Assembly: GCF_036250735.1 (NCBI RefSeq)
Contig: NZ_CP109430.1
Coordinates: 5,332,001-5,396,000 of the forward strand
Length of the DNA stretch: 64,000 nt
Source of the DNA: Streptosporangium sp. NBC_01495
GTDB lineage: Bacteria; Actinomycetota; Actinomycetes; Streptosporangiales; Streptosporangiaceae
Direction of reading: 5' to 3'
Part shown: positions 8,438 to 18,242 of the stretch, in pieces
Layout of the letters: each line of letters begins with the position of its first letter
Numbering within the stretch: position 1 is the stretch's first letter
Made by a program: the position numbers and the translations under genes
The notes under the pieces: model-generated
Told to the model about the DNA's origin: nothing
Seen by the model: only the letters and a program-made list of their open reading frames with translations
Database searches by the model: none

Positions 8438-8863
8438 CTACGTCGAGGACGCCACCGAGGAGGTCACAATAATGGCGATGTAGCCAGTGCCGCGCCTACG
8501 GGTGGGTGCTGAACGCGGCCCGCACCTCCAGGGCAACAGGCAATAGCTGCGACCGTCGACCTCGGCCACGGTATCCGCGGACGCGGTGAGGTGCGGGGCA
8601 CAGACCGGCAAGCCGCCGACCGCGAGCGCCTGCAGGACGTTGAGACTGCGGCGGGCCTTCGGCACCGGCACGTCGACGATCTCCTTGAGGGCGAACACGC
8701 CTTCGGGGGTCTCCAGACGCCAGTTGCGGTTCATCATCCCCGAGGGCAGAAACGCCATCTGGCGGACGCACCCCAGGCCGAACGCCTTCACGACCTGTTC
8801 GAGCTCGCTGTCGGTGATCCTTCCCCGTACGGTCACCTGTCCTCGCGCGGCCTCATCAGTCAC
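8438..8863 (-). pseudogene. Aminoglycoside phosphotransferase-family protein, N-terminal fragment
   Basis: The frame opens with GTG at 8863 and encodes the N-lobe of an APH/HSK2-like kinase: FLPSGMMNRNWRLETPEGVF, ALKEI (ATP-binding Lys), then DGRSYCLLPW at the hinge. After about residue 110 the sequence turns into Arg/Ser-rich nonsense. The catalytic loop (HGDxxxxN) is absent, so the protein cannot be a working kinase. A deletion or junction lies near 8525. Confidence 0.65.
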
Positions 8864-9066
8864 GTCCAGGAGGCTACGGCATCATCGTGGGCTTGTCCGG
8901 CACGTTCCCATCGCGGCGCCAAGAGCCTCGGGGAACGACCAGGTGCCGACCATCGCGGCCACGATCTTCGTTCGGCGTGCCAAACGAGCACGGGACGGAT
9001 CCCGCCCCTCTACTCCCGTCATGTTTCCTACCGCTCATGGTTACCGAGAATGAACGGAGTGTGATC

Positions 9067-9624
9067 ATGCGGTCATTCGGTGGTGTCCCCCTGGGCGTTG
9101 ACGGTCCCCCCGCCTCATCGGTGGAGCGTGGGCGCAGCAGCGGTGAAATCCACACGCTGGTGAAGGTCCTGCGGCCCGGCTCCGCCTCGCGCCGTGCCCG
9201 CGCCATCGTCCGGGAGGTGCTCCAGGACGCGGGCCTGCCCGACGACGATGTCGACTCCGCCGAGCTCATCGTCGCCGAACTCGCCGCCAACGCCGAGAGG
9301 CACGCCCGCCCACCGTACGAGCTGCGAATTCACAGTCTGGACGGCACCCCCGCCTGGTGCGAGATCGTCGACAGCGGCCCGGATCCGCACGAGGTCGGCA
9401 TCATCCTCAACCTGCTGCGTTCGGTGACGGAGATCGGTCTGCCGCTGCTCGCCGAGAACGGTCGCGGTCTGCTGCTGGCCCATCGGCTCTCGCTCGGCCA
9501 CTGCCATGTCCGTCCCACCACGGTCAGCACCACTGGCACCCCCGGTAAGACCGTCGCCTTCGCCCTTCCCACCCCCTCGGGCATCCGCCCGACCTTCCCA
9601 CCCCCCGAACCCCGCCAAAGGTGA
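9067..9624 (+). CDS. HATPase anti-sigma-like ATP-binding protein
   Basis: A 185-residue member of the actinobacterial single-domain ATP-binding family (RsbW/SpoIIAB-like). The N-box is ELIVAELAANAERHARPPYE. The G1 region is EIVDSGPDP and the G2-like region is AENGRGLLLAHRLS. The start at 9067 has GGAG seven bases upstream; in-frame ATGs at 8887 and 9037 lack good ribosome sites. It may inhibit a sigma factor by phosphorylating an antagonist, or act as an orphan regulator. No partner gene is adjacent. It ends 45 bp before the convergent NRPS stop. Confidence 0.75.
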   Translation: MRSFGGVPLGVDGPPASSVERGRSSGEIHTLVKVLRPGSASRRARAIVREVLQDAGLPDDDVDSAELIVAELAANAERHARPPYELRIHSLDGTPAWCEIVDSGPDPHEVGIILNLLRSVTEIGLPLLAENGRGLLLAHRLSLGHCHVRPTTVSTTGTPGKTVAFALPTPSGIRPTFPPPEPRQR

Positions 9625-9668
9625 GGCGGCCACCCCGCGCGAGGGGGTCGCCTCACCAAGGGCGTCGG

Positions 9669-12600
9669 TCAGCCGAGCAGCTCCGAGATCCTGGTCTCCG
9701 GCTCCACCACCGCCCGAGTCAGCAGCGCCGCCACCCGCTCCAGGCGCTCCTCGACCTCCTTGCGGTCCCACAGCTCCACGGCGTACTCCAGGTCGAGCAC
9801 GACCCGCTCCCCCGCCATCCCCGCGTACATCTCCAGCTCGTAGCGATTCGCCCTGGTGTGCACGTAATCGAACCCCACCTCACACCCGGCCAGCTCCGGG
9901 ATCGCCGGCCCATCCCCCGCCCAGTCGGACGTCACCTGGAACAGCGGCATCCTGCGCGGGTCCGGATGGATCCTCAACGCTCGCACCACCTCGTTGAACG
10001 GGGTGCTCTGGTGGGCGTACGCCTCCAGCACAGTCCTGCGCACCCGTCCCGTCAGCTCGGCGAAGGTGGGGTCGCCGCCGCAGTCGACGCGCAGCGCCAC
10101 CATGTTGACGAAGCAGCCGACCACACCCTCCAGGCCGGGCAGCGGCCGGTTGTCGGCGGTGGTGCCGATCACCACGTCGTCCTGGCCGCCCCACTGCGCC
10201 AGCATCGCCGCGAACGCGGCCGTCACCAGCATGTAGGGCGTGGCCCTGCTCTGCCTGGCCAGTGCGAGCAGCCGCCGCGACTCCGCGTGCGGCAGGCGGT
10301 GGGCGATCATCTCGGTGTCGCGGCCCTCGCGCCGCCCGTCGCGTGTCCTGGGCAGGACGAGCTCGGGCGCCTCGCGCAGCCGCTCGCGCCAGAACCGTTC
10401 CGAGGCCGCGGCCTCGGGTCCGCCGAGCCAGGCCTGTTCCCAGGCCACGTAGTCGGCGAAGCGCAGGTGCGGCGCGGCGGGCGCGGCGTCCCGCTCGGAG
10501 TACAGGCGGCCCAGCTCGCCCACGAGCAGCCCGATGGACACGCCGTCGGTGACCAGGTGGTGCTGGACCAGCGCGAGGACGTGGTCGTCCTCGCCGAGCC
10601 GGTAGAGGACGGCCCGTACGAGCGGCGCGGTGGACAGGTCGAAGCCGCGGTCGGCGTCGCGCGCGGTGCGGCGGGCCGCCTCCCGGACCCGTTCGTCCCC
10701 GGGCAGGCCGGTGAGGTCGGTGACGGGCAGCTCGACGCGTACGCCGGGGTCGAAGCGCAGCACCGGCACGTCGCCGACGAGCGCCACGCGGGCGCGCAGG
10801 TTCTCGTGCCGCGCGACCAGCGCGTCGAACGCGCCGCGCAGGGCGGCCACGTCGAGCGGGCCGCGCACCCGGTAGGTGACGGCGGCGATGAAGTCGCGGG
10901 CGTCGCCGCCCGCCAGCTGCTCGTTGATCCAGATCTGCAGCTGCGCGGTGGACAGCGCGCTGGTGTCGGGCTCCTCTCCGTCCCGCTCGATCTCCCCGGC
11001 CTCCCAGGCCTTCCCGGCGGGGACCGTACGGCCCGCACGACCGGCGCGGCCCGCGTCGCCGAGCGTGTGCTCCAGCGCGGGGTGCTTGGCCGCCATGTGG
11101 TCGGCCAGGTCGGCGGGGGTGCAGTTCTCGAACAGGGCCATCAGCGGTACGCGCACGGCGAGCACGGAGGCGATCTCGCGCACCAGCCGGGCCGCCAGCA
11201 TCGAGTGGCCGCCCAGGGCGAAGAAGTCGTCGTCGGGCTCCACCTCGTCGAGGTTCATGACGCGCGCCCAGATGACGCAGAGCGCGGCCTCCAGGGCGGG
11301 TAGCTCGGTCCGCTCGTCGCGCTCGCCCGCGTCGGGCAGCCGTCCGGTCTCGACGCGGCCGTCCTCGGCGCGCGGGATGTGGTCCACCGGCACGATGACG
11401 GCGGGCACCATGTACTGCGGCAGCCGCTCGACGAGGGTGGCGCGCAGCGCGTCGGGCGGCGGCCCGGCGACGGTGTAGGCGACCAGCTCGCGGCCCGCGC
11501 CGCCCTCGACCGCCACGACGGCGGCGTCGCGTACGGCGGGATGGGCGCGCAGGACCTCCTCGACGTCCTCCAGCTGCACCTGGAACGGGCCGATCCCGAC
11601 CAGCCGGTCCTCGCGCCCGCGCTCGACCACCCGCCCGTCGGGCCTGCGGATGGCCAGGCGGCCGGTGGGACCGGCTCCGCCCTCGCCGGAGCGGCGGACC
11701 AGCTGGCCGACGGCCCCGGCGGGCAGCACGTTGCCGTCGTGGTCGAGCACGGTCATGTCGCCCTGGGTGAGGGTGGCCCGCTCCTCCGGAGTGATCATCG
11801 GGATGTCCGCCAGGGGCTGGGCGGGGTCGTCGGCGACCGCCCGCAGCACCCGGTCGTAGTGGCGCATCACGCGGGCGATCGTGGCCTCGTCGAAAAGGGC
11901 GTCGTCGTACTCGACGAAGAGGTCGACCCGGTCGCCCCGGCGCACGGCCTCGACCGCGACGTCGAAGCGGGACCGGCCGCGCGTCACCTCGACCTCGGCG
12001 GCGGGTACGCCGCCGATGGAACGCTCGGCCGCCCCGGCGTCCCACATGGTGAAGACGACCTGCACGAGAGGGGTGTGCCCGGCGTCGCGCTCGGGCTGCA
12101 GGAACTCCACGAGCTTCTCGAAGGGCACGTACTGGTGGTCGAAGGCGTCGAAGGCGGCCTCGCTGACCGCGTCGGCCAGGTCGGTGAAGGGCGTCTCGCC
12201 CGCCGGGCGCAGCCGTACGGGCACGATGTTGGCGAAGAAGCCGAGCGCGCCGTCGAACTCACGCCCGGGGCGGCCGGGGGCGCCGGTGCCGAGCACCATG
12301 TCGCCGCGCCCGGTGTAGCGGTAGAGGGTGGCGGCGAAGGCGGCGAGCAGCACGGTGAAGACGGTGCCGCCGACCCGCTCGGCGACCTCGCCGAGCGGTC
12401 CGGTCAGGCCGGGGTCGAGCGGGAAGCGCTCGCGCCTGCCCGCGCTGGCCCGGCGGCGCGGCCGGGGCCGGTCGGCGGGCAGTTCCAGCACGGTGGGCGC
12501 ACCGTCGAGCTCCCGCCGCCAGTGGTCGACGTCGGCGGCCAGGCGCCCCCCGGCGAACTGCTCGCGCTGCCAGCGGGCGAAGTCGCCGTACTGGGCGGGC

Positions 12601-13235
12601 GCCTCACCCGACGGCTCACCACCTGGCGGCTCACCACCCGGCGACTCATCGCGCGGCCCGCTCTGTGGGGCATCGTGTGACCCGCTCCACGACTCGTCTC
12701 GTGACCCCGGTCGCGACTCACCGGGTGACCCGCCCTGTGAGACACCGCGCGGCCCGCCGGGGAGTTCGCCCCGGTAGGCGGCGTCCAGCTCGTCCAGCAG
12801 CAGGTTCATCGAGAATCCGTCGCTGATGATGTGGTGGACCCCGAGCACCAGCGCCTGCCTGCCCGCGCCGAGCGTGACGAGCGAGGCGCGCAGCAGCGGC
12901 CCCGAGGCCAGGTCGTAGGGGGCCTCGGCGACCTCGCGGGCGTATTCCATGAGCGCCTGCTCGCCGCCGACGGCCGCCTCGCGCAGCACGGGGCCCCGGT
13001 CCCAGACCGCCTGCACCGGTTCCGCGCCCTGGTAGACGAAGGTGGTGCGCAGCACGTCGTGCCGCGTGACCACCTGGTCCAGTGCCCGCCCGAGCCTGGC
13101 GGCGTCGAGCGCGCCGTCCAGGACGAGCACCTTCAGCTCGTTGTACGAGCCGTTGCCCGGATCGTCCTGCTCGACGAACCAGAGCTGCTCCTGGAGGTAG
13201 GACAGCGGGGCGGTGCGGACGGGCAGACCGGTCAC
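9669..13235 (-). CDS. NRPS: C - vestigial A - PCP - C
   Basis: A 1188-residue peptide synthetase. Condensation domain 1 has its catalytic H134-H135 in HHIISDG. Next, about residues 490-625 hold only the C-terminal subdomain of an adenylation domain. The A8 equivalent is [20 protein letters not shown], and the A10 Lys is replaced (DGRVETGR instead of NGKVDR). Motifs A1-A7 are absent. A carrier domain follows with S678 in [11 protein letters not shown]. Condensation domain 2 has HHLVTDG at 892-898 and extends to the C-terminus; no thioesterase follows. The GTG start at 13235 overlaps the upstream stop (GTGA). The module must be loaded in trans or its carrier receives no amino acid. Confidence is high in the domain order and low in the product. 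Confidence 0.93.
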   Translation of the reverse strand: MTGLPVRTAPLSYLQEQLWFVEQDDPGNGSYNELKVLVLDGALDAARLGRALDQVVTRHDVLRTTFVYQGAEPVQAVWDRGPVLREAAVGGEQALMEYAREVAEAPYDLASGPLLRASLVTLGAGRQALVLGVHHIISDGFSMNLLLDELDAAYRGELPGGPRGVSQGGSPGESRPGSRDESWSGSHDAPQSGPRDESPGGEPPGGEPSGEAPAQYGDFARWQREQFAGGRLAADVDHWRRELDGAPTVLELPADRPRPRRRASAGRRERFPLDPGLTGPLGEVAERVGGTVFTVLLAAFAATLYRYTGRGDMVLGTGAPGRPGREFDGALGFFANIVPVRLRPAGETPFTDLADAVSEAAFDAFDHQYVPFEKLVEFLQPERDAGHTPLVQVVFTMWDAGAAERSIGGVPAAEVEVTRGRSRFDVAVEAVRRGDRVDLFVEYDDALFDEATIARVMRHYDRVLRAVADDPAQPLADIPMITPEERATLTQGDMTVLDHDGNVLPAGAVGQLVRRSGEGGAGPTGRLAIRRPDGRVVERGREDRLVGIGPFQVQLEDVEEVLRAHPAVRDAAVVAVEGGAGRELVAYTVAGPPPDALRATLVERLPQYMVPAVIVPVDHIPRAEDGRVETGRLPDAGERDERTELPALEAALCVIWARVMNLDEVEPDDDFFALGGHSMLAARLVREIASVLAVRVPLMALFENCTPADLADHMAAKHPALEHTLGDAGRAGRAGRTVPAGKAWEAGEIERDGEEPDTSALSTAQLQIWINEQLAGGDARDFIAAVTYRVRGPLDVAALRGAFDALVARHENLRARVALVGDVPVLRFDPGVRVELPVTDLTGLPGDERVREAARRTARDADRGFDLSTAPLVRAVLYRLGEDDHVLALVQHHLVTDGVSIGLLVGELGRLYSERDAAPAAPHLRFADYVAWEQAWLGGPEAAASERFWRERLREAPELVLPRTRDGRREGRDTEMIAHRLPHAESRRLLALARQSRATPYMLVTAAFAAMLAQWGGQDDVVIGTTADNRPLPGLEGVVGCFVNMVALRVDCGGDPTFAELTGRVRRTVLEAYAHQSTPFNEVVRALRIHPDPRRMPLFQVTSDWAGDGPAIPELAGCEVGFDYVHTRANRYELEMYAGMAGERVVLDLEYAVELWDRKEVEERLERVAALLTRAVVEPETRISELLG
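12605..12765 (-). repeat. Low-complexity Gly/Pro/Ser insertion in condensation domain 1
   Basis: Degenerate repeats of units like GSRDES and [13 protein letters not shown] encode about 50 extra residues between the HHxxxDG motif and the next conserved block (YGDFARWQ). Insertions of the same style occur in the other two NRPS genes at 23075 and 29468. Confidence 0.6.
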
Positions 13236-15679
13236 GACGGCCCCTCCGTCTTTCTCGCGATCACCCAGAGGAAGCGCGACTCCCCGAGTGGTGTCCGCTG
13301 CGCCACGACCTCGTCGCGCTCGGGGACCAGGCCCGCCTCGCGCAGCAGGCGCAGGTTCTCCCCGGTGGGGAAGCCGGAGAAGAACATGGTCGAGCCGAAC
13401 CACTCCTCCACCGCGCCGGGGATGTCCTCGGTCATGAGCGTGGCCAGCAGCAGGCCGCCCGGCTTCAGCCAGCGGGTGATGCCCTCCAGCAGGCCGGGCA
13501 GCTCCTCCCTGGGCAGGTGGGTGAGGGTGTAGATGGACACGACGGCGTCGAAGGAGGCGTCGGGGAACTCCGCCCTGGCCATGTCGGCCTGGACGAGCCT
13601 CGCGCCGGGCAGGGTCTTCTCGGCGAGCCTGAGCTGCTCGGCGGAGATGTCCACGGCGGTGAGATCGTGCGCCTCGGCCAGGCGGCGCGACGACTCGTGG
13701 CCGCCTCCGACGCCCAGTTCCAGCACGGCCGCGCCCTCGCCGGGCAGCATCCCGAGCAGGTGGCCGGTCCAGGCCATCCGGGGGCCGTCGGAGAACTCCG
13801 ACTGGAAGGCGGCGTAGCGGTCGGCGATGTCGTCCCAGCCCTCGCGGACGATGTCCTTGATGTCGGAGCGGACCTCGGAGTCGACGGCGTCGGCGACCCC
13901 GGCGATGGTGGGCCGGTCGAAGAACTCGACCACCGGCACCTCGATGCCGAAGGCCGTGCGCACCTTGCCGAGGAGCTGGATGACCTGGATGCTGGTGCCG
14001 CCCAGCTCGAAGAAGTGGTCGTGCGGGCCGAGGGAGTCGACGCCGAGCAGCGGTTTCACGATCTCCTCGGCCACCCTGCGCCGGGTCGGCGTCCACTCTG
14101 TGTCCTCGGCGCCACCCGCCGGGCCGGTACGCTCCCCCCTCGCCTCGGCCAGGGCGTCGTGGTCGACCTTGCCGGTCGGGGTGAGCGGGATCTCGGGCAC
14201 GTGGACGAACTCGTTGGGCACCAGCGGGGCCGTCAGCCACCGGGCCGCGGTCTCGCGCAGCTCGGCCACGCCGGGGGGCTCCTCGGTGGTGGAGGCGACG
14301 TAGGCGATCAGGCGGGCGTCGCCGTCGTCGCGCGCCTCCGCCTCGACCACGGCGTGCGCGATCTCCGGGTGCCTGCAGAGGGTCGCCTCGATCTCCTCCA
14401 GCTCGACGCGGACGCCGCGGACCTTGACCTGGCGGTCGGCCCGCCCGGCGAAGACCAGCTCGCCCTCGGGGGTCCAGCGCACCAGGTCGCCGGTGCGGTA
14501 GAGCCGCCCGCCCGGCGTGGTGGCGAACGGGTCGGGGACGAAGGAGGCCGCGCTCGTGCCGGGGCGGTCCAGGTAGCCGCGTCCGAGGCCGGGTCCGCCG
14601 ACGTACAGCTCGCCGACCGTGCCGATCGGGACGGGACGCATCGACTCGTCCAGGGCGTAGGCCCGGTGGTTGGGCATGGCGCGGCCGATGGGCGGTGAGG
14701 TGTCCCAGCTTCCCTCGCACTCCTGGGTGATGACGCCGACGGTGGTCTCGGTGGGCCCGTAGCTGTTGACGAACCTGCGCCCGGCCGCCCAGCGGGTGGT
14801 GAACTCGCCCGAGTAGCTCTCGCCGCCGACCGCGACGACCCGCAGGTCGGGGAAGTCACCGGGCTCCAGCAGTCTCAGCATCCCGGGGGTGCCCATGTAG
14901 ACGGAGATGCGGCGCTCGCGCAGCAGGTCGCGGAAGCGCATCGAGGAGGTGCGGGTCTCGGTGGAGGCGACGTGCAGGGCCGCTCCCGACAGCAGCGCCC
15001 CGAAGGCGTCGAAGGTGGAGACGTCGAAGGCGATCGAGGAGAACTGCACGAGGCGGTCCTGCGGCGAGAGCCCGTACAGGTGCTGGGCGCCCCGGACGAA
15101 CGCGGTGACCGCGCGGTGCTCGATGAGGACGCCCTTGGGCGTCCCCGTGCTGCCCGAGGTGTACATGACGTAGGCCAGATTGGCCGGGTGCAGCGGCACG
15201 CCGGGGTCGCTCTCGTCACTCCCCGGGTGGTCGTCGACGTTGACCACGCACCACGGGCCCGGCGGCACCTCGGCCTCGGTGGTGGAATCGGCCAGCACCA
15301 CGGCGGTGCCGGCGTCGCGCAGGATCGCCTCGACCCGCTCGGGCGGGTTTCCCTCGTCGACCGGCACGTACGCGCCCCCGGCGGCCAGTGTCCCGAACAT
15401 GGACACGACCATGCCGGCCGAGCGGCGCTGGTAGACGGCGCAGCGGTCCTCGCGGCGCAGGCCGAGACCGAGCAGGTGCCCGGCCAGGCGGTTGGCCGCG
15501 CGGCGCACCTCGTCGTAGGTGAGGGCGGTGCCCTCCTCGTCCGTCAGTGCCGGGGCGGCGGGCGACCTGGCGACCTGGGCAGCGAACCGTTCGATGACGG
15601 TCGCCGGCTCGTCGGCCAGCTCGGTGCGGTTCCACTCCTCGACGACCAGGCGCGCGTCGTGCTCCTGGATCGTGTCCAT
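13232..15679 (-). CDS. NRPS: A - PCP - methyltransferase
   Basis: An 815-residue loading or elongation protein. The adenylation domain spans about 1-510, with A3 [11 protein letters not shown] from 172, A5 [10 protein letters not shown]7 YRTGD, A8 [18 protein letters not shown] and A10 PTGKVD. By-eye pocket residues are D-V-F-M-A-G-S-V-G-K, which I cannot assign to an amino acid. The carrier domain has S563 in ELGGTSIQV. From about 610 a class I SAM methyltransferase follows (VLELGVGGG about 652), placed after the PCP rather than inside the A domain as in usual N-methylating modules. The ATG at 15679 has AAGGAGGAG upstream. The 4-bp overlap with the next NRPS gene implies one assembly line. 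Confidence 0.93.
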   Translation of the reverse strand: MDTIQEHDARLVVEEWNRTELADEPATVIERFAAQVARSPAAPALTDEEGTALTYDEVRRAANRLAGHLLGLGLRREDRCAVYQRRSAGMVVSMFGTLAAGGAYVPVDEGNPPERVEAILRDAGTAVVLADSTTEAEVPPGPWCVVNVDDHPGSDESDPGVPLHPANLAYVMYTSGSTGTPKGVLIEHRAVTAFVRGAQHLYGLSPQDRLVQFSSIAFDVSTFDAFGALLSGAALHVASTETRTSSMRFRDLLRERRISVYMGTPGMLRLLEPGDFPDLRVVAVGGESYSGEFTTRWAAGRRFVNSYGPTETTVGVITQECEGSWDTSPPIGRAMPNHRAYALDESMRPVPIGTVGELYVGGPGLGRGYLDRPGTSAASFVPDPFATTPGGRLYRTGDLVRWTPEGELVFAGRADRQVKVRGVRVELEEIEATLCRHPEIAHAVVEAEARDDGDARLIAYVASTTEEPPGVAELRETAARWLTAPLVPNEFVHVPEIPLTPTGKVDHDALAEARGERTGPAGGAEDTEWTPTRRRVAEEIVKPLLGVDSLGPHDHFFELGGTSIQVIQLLGKVRTAFGIEVPVVEFFDRPTIAGVADAVDSEVRSDIKDIVREGWDDIADRYAAFQSEFSDGPRMAWTGHLLGMLPGEGAAVLELGVGGGHESSRRLAEAHDLTAVDISAEQLRLAEKTLPGARLVQADMARAEFPDASFDAVVSIYTLTHLPREELPGLLEGITRWLKPGGLLLATLMTEDIPGAVEEWFGSTMFFSGFPTGENLRLLREAGLVPERDEVVAQRTPLGESRFLWVIARKTEGPS

Positions 15680-15734
15680 CGGCTCCTCCTTAAGGGGACC
15701 GTCCTCGGGGACCGTTCGTCGGCGGGCCTGCGGG

Positions 15735-15947
15735 TCAGGATCGCTCGCCGTCCATCCAGCGGCGCAGGCTCAGGGGACGCATGTCCGTCCACACCTCCTC
15801 GATGTGGGCCAGGCACTGCTCACGGGTGCCGCTGTGGCCGACGCTCCGCCAGCCCTCGGGAATGTCACGGTCGGCCCACCATATGGAGTACTGCTCCTCG
15901 TGATTGAGCACCACTGTGTACTCGGCGGTCTCCATGGACTCGGCCAT
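15735..15947 (-). CDS. MbtH-like NRPS accessory protein
   Basis: A 70-residue MbtH-family protein that binds and activates adenylation domains. Conserved features are [15 protein letters not shown], the G-x-x-G region [12 protein letters not shown] and the C-terminal Trp/Pro block [12 protein letters not shown]. The start at 15947 follows AAAGGAG; the longer frame adds an unlikely 16-residue leader. It is first in the minus-strand operon before the two NRPS genes and may serve all A domains in the cluster. Confidence 0.95.
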   Translation of the reverse strand: MAESMETAEYTVVLNHEEQYSIWWADRDIPEGWRSVGHSGTREQCLAHIEEVWTDMRPLSLRRWMDGERS

Positions 15948-16065
15948 TCGGGTCTCCTTTGCTTCATTCACCATTCGACACGACGTTGCAATCAAACAAT
16001 GCCATGGTCAAGTAGAAGCGATTTAACGCACTTTCCGCGAAATGTTAAGGTGTTTAAGGGGAGCT
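15948..16065. promoter_or_regulatory. Divergent promoter region of the two NRPS cluster arms
   Basis: This 118-bp AT-richer gap separates the minus-strand MbtH/NRPS operon from the plus-strand PurF-like operon, so promoters for both arms must lie here or close by. No clear operator repeat is seen. Confidence 0.4.
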
Positions 16066-17511
16066 ATGTGTGGAATAGTCGGCGTATCTGTTCTCGACGG
16101 GACCGCCGGGCAGCCGGCCTTCGACGGGCTCGTCACCCTGCAGCACCGCGGCCAGGAGTCGTGGGGCATCGCGGTGGCCGGGCCCGGCGGCGTGGAGGTC
16201 CGGCGGTCGCTGGGATTCGCCTCGCGCTCGGACCGCGGTGACTCCGCCCGCGACGAGTGGCCGGCCGGGAGGCTGGCGGTCGCCCACACCCGGTACTCCA
16301 CCACGGGCGCCACGCTGCTGGAGAACTCCCAGCCCCTCGTCCACGAGGCGCGGCGCATCGCGCTGGCGCACAACGGGGATCTCACCAACGCCGCCGACCT
16401 GCGCGCCCGGCTCGGCCGCGAGGGCTACGGGTTCCACTCGACCAGCGACTCCGAGGTCATCCTCGCCCTCCTCGCCAATGCCCTTGACGCCCCGGGTACC
16501 CGGGACGGCGACCCGATCGTGGCGGCGGTCGCGCGGGCCATGCGGGTGCTGCGCGGCGCGTACTCGGTGGTGTGCGCCGTCGGCGACCGGCTCGTGGCCT
16601 TCAGGGACCCGCACGGCATGCGCCCCCTGGTCGCCGGGTTCGCCGAGGGCAGGGTGGTCGTCGCCTCGGAGACCTGCACGCTCGACGCGCTCGGCTGCTC
16701 CGGGCAGCGGGAGGTGGAGCCGGGCGAGCTGCTGGTCCTGCGCGACGGCCGCCTGGCCGGGGAGCACCGCGTGGCCGACCCCGCCCCGCGCAGCTTCTGC
16801 GTGTTCGAGCACCTCTACCTGACCAGGCAGGACTCCAGGATCGACGGCGCCAGGACCGGCGCGACGCGGGTGGCGTTCGGCGAGCGGCTCGCGCTGGAGT
16901 CCCCGGCGGACGCCGACCTGGTCGTGGCCGTCCCCGCCTCCGGGGTGCCCGCCGCCCGGGGGTACGCGCGGGCGGCCGGGCTCCCGCTGGCCGGGGCGCT
17001 GGTCCGCGACGAGCAGGTGGGCAGGACGTTCATCGAGCCCGACCAGAGGCGGCGCGAGCGCAAGCTGCGGCGCAAGTTCTCCATCGGCTCGCCGGTGGAC
17101 GGGGCCAGGGTCGTGGTGGTCGACGACTCGATCGTGCGCGGGTCCACCATGCGGCGCATCGTCACGCTGCTGCGCGAGTCGGGGGCGAGCGAGGTGCACG
17201 TGCGGATCGCCGCGCCGGCGCTGATCGCGCCCTGCCACTACGGGGTGGACATCGTCGACACCGGCGAGCTGGTGGCGACCGGCCGCGAGGTCGAGGAGGT
17301 GTGCCGGATCATCGGCGCGACGAGCCTGGCGCACCTGTCGGTGGCGGGCATGCGCCAGACGGTCGGGAGCGTGGCGGGCGAGGGACTGTGCGAGGGCTGC
17401 ATCACCGGCGAGTACCCCACCCCGGTGAGCGCGGGGCGCGACAAGTTGAAGCTCGTACCCGCACAGGCCCCGCGGCACGCGGCGACTCCGGCGGCCGTCC
17501 ACCCCCGTTGA
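16066..17511 (+). CDS. PurF-like amidophosphoribosyltransferase (cluster-encoded)
   Basis: Predicted glutamine-PRPP amidotransferase making 5-phosphoribosylamine, 481 residues. Cys2 of MCGIVGVSVLD is the Ntn nucleophile exposed after Met removal, which fixes the start at 16066 (ribosome site AAGGGGAG). The glutaminase domain has LQHRGQESWGIA and AHNGDL. The PRPP loop is VVVVDDSIVRGSTMRRI. Cys residues in FCVFEHLYL, APCHYG and CEGC match the Fe-S ligands of Bacillus-type PurF. It lies in an apparent operon with a methyltransferase, an aminotransferase and an ATP-grasp ligase instead of purine genes. This suggests a specialised paralogue that may supply an amino sugar or amine. A relocated housekeeping purF is less likely. 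Confidence 0.85.
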   Translation: MCGIVGVSVLDGTAGQPAFDGLVTLQHRGQESWGIAVAGPGGVEVRRSLGFASRSDRGDSARDEWPAGRLAVAHTRYSTTGATLLENSQPLVHEARRIALAHNGDLTNAADLRARLGREGYGFHSTSDSEVILALLANALDAPGTRDGDPIVAAVARAMRVLRGAYSVVCAVGDRLVAFRDPHGMRPLVAGFAEGRVVVASETCTLDALGCSGQREVEPGELLVLRDGRLAGEHRVADPAPRSFCVFEHLYLTRQDSRIDGARTGATRVAFGERLALESPADADLVVAVPASGVPAARGYARAAGLPLAGALVRDEQVGRTFIEPDQRRRERKLRRKFSIGSPVDGARVVVVDDSIVRGSTMRRIVTLLRESGASEVHVRIAAPALIAPCHYGVDIVDTGELVATGREVEEVCRIIGATSLAHLSVAGMRQTVGSVAGEGLCEGCITGEYPTPVSAGRDKLKLVPAQAPRHAATPAAVHPR

Positions 17512-17543
17512 CGGTGATCAAGGCCACGCCTAGCCTCCGCCAG

Positions 17544-18242
17544 ATGGGACCTAAAACACAGCCGAACGGCTACGACGACGGTGGTTGCGACGCCCGCTAC
17601 ACCAGGACCGCCTGCCTGTGGGGCCGCAGGCCGGACCGGATCTCCGACGCCCTGGGGGACGCGCTCTCCCTGCCCGGAGCCCCCGAGGAGATCGGCCCGC
17701 CCGCCACCCCGCCCGGCGCGGGCGCGCCCGCCGTCCTCGACGTGGGGTGCGGTGAGGGGCGCAACGCGGTACGGCTCGCCCAGCGGGGCGCGCGGGTGCT
17801 GGCGATGGACGTGTCGGCCGCCGCGCTGGAGAACGGCGCGCGGGTGTGGGGCGACGCCGGTGGGATCGAGTGGCGGCAGGGCGACGCGCGCACCGCCGGG
17901 CTGGAGCCCGCCTCGTTCGACGGGGTGCTGGCGTGCAGCGTCCTGCACTGGCTGGAGGACGGGGAACAGGTCGCCGACGTCGTCGCCAGGCTCCAGGCCG
18001 CGACCAGGCCGGGAGGGGTGAACGCCCTGCTGATGTTCAACGGCGGCCACGCCTACCTGCCTCCCGCCGGCGAGATGCGCATGCCGGTCCTGCTGCCCCA
18101 CGACTGGTACCTCGCCAGGTACGCCGGGTGGACCGTGCTGAGCGCCACCGACACCGACTCCACGCACACGCACAGGGGCCACGAGGAGCCGCACACCCAC
18201 GCGGTGACCAGGCTCGTGGCCCGCAAGGGGGACGGCTCGTGA
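17544..18242 (+). CDS. Class I SAM-dependent methyltransferase
   Basis: A 232-residue soluble methyltransferase of the TehB/UbiE-like fold. Motif I is VLDVGCGEGRNAVRLAQRGA and the acidic strand-2 end is LAMDVS. Motif IV is GVLACSVLHWLEDGE and motif V is ATRPGGVNALLMF. A His-rich stretch (DSTHTHRGHEEPHTHA) near the C-terminus is unusual and might bind metal. It overlaps the DegT start by 4 bp (GTGA), so the two are coupled. The substrate is unknown; N-, O- and C-methylation are all possible. Confidence 0.85.
   Translation: MGPKTQPNGYDDGGCDARYTRTACLWGRRPDRISDALGDALSLPGAPEEIGPPATPPGAGAPAVLDVGCGEGRNAVRLAQRGARVLAMDVSAAALENGARVWGDAGGIEWRQGDARTAGLEPASFDGVLACSVLHWLEDGEQVADVVARLQAATRPGGVNALLMFNGGHAYLPPAGEMRMPVLLPHDWYLARYAGWTVLSATDTDSTHTHRGHEEPHTHAVTRLVARKGDGS

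Noticed and set aside
8400-8484. Plus-strand tail SVVEERQTLRSYVEDATEEV as a gene
   Set aside because: No start, ribosome site or family. It overlaps the MFS terminator and the end of the phosphotransferase fragment.
9621-12680. Long plus-strand frames (9621-11303, 11379-12680)
   Set aside because: These are antisense shadows of the NRPS gene, with no ribosome sites or recognisable domains.
13236-14720. N-terminal extension of the C-A*-PCP-C frame up to 14720
   Set aside because: The extension is an out-of-frame reading of the A-PCP-MT gene. The GTG at 13235, overlapping that gene's stop, gives the correct C-domain start.
16066-17511. Plain housekeeping purF
   Set aside because: Not excluded, but no purine genes adjoin it, and it sits between NRPS operons with aminotransferase and ATP-grasp genes. 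It is kept as a cluster gene with a test proposed.
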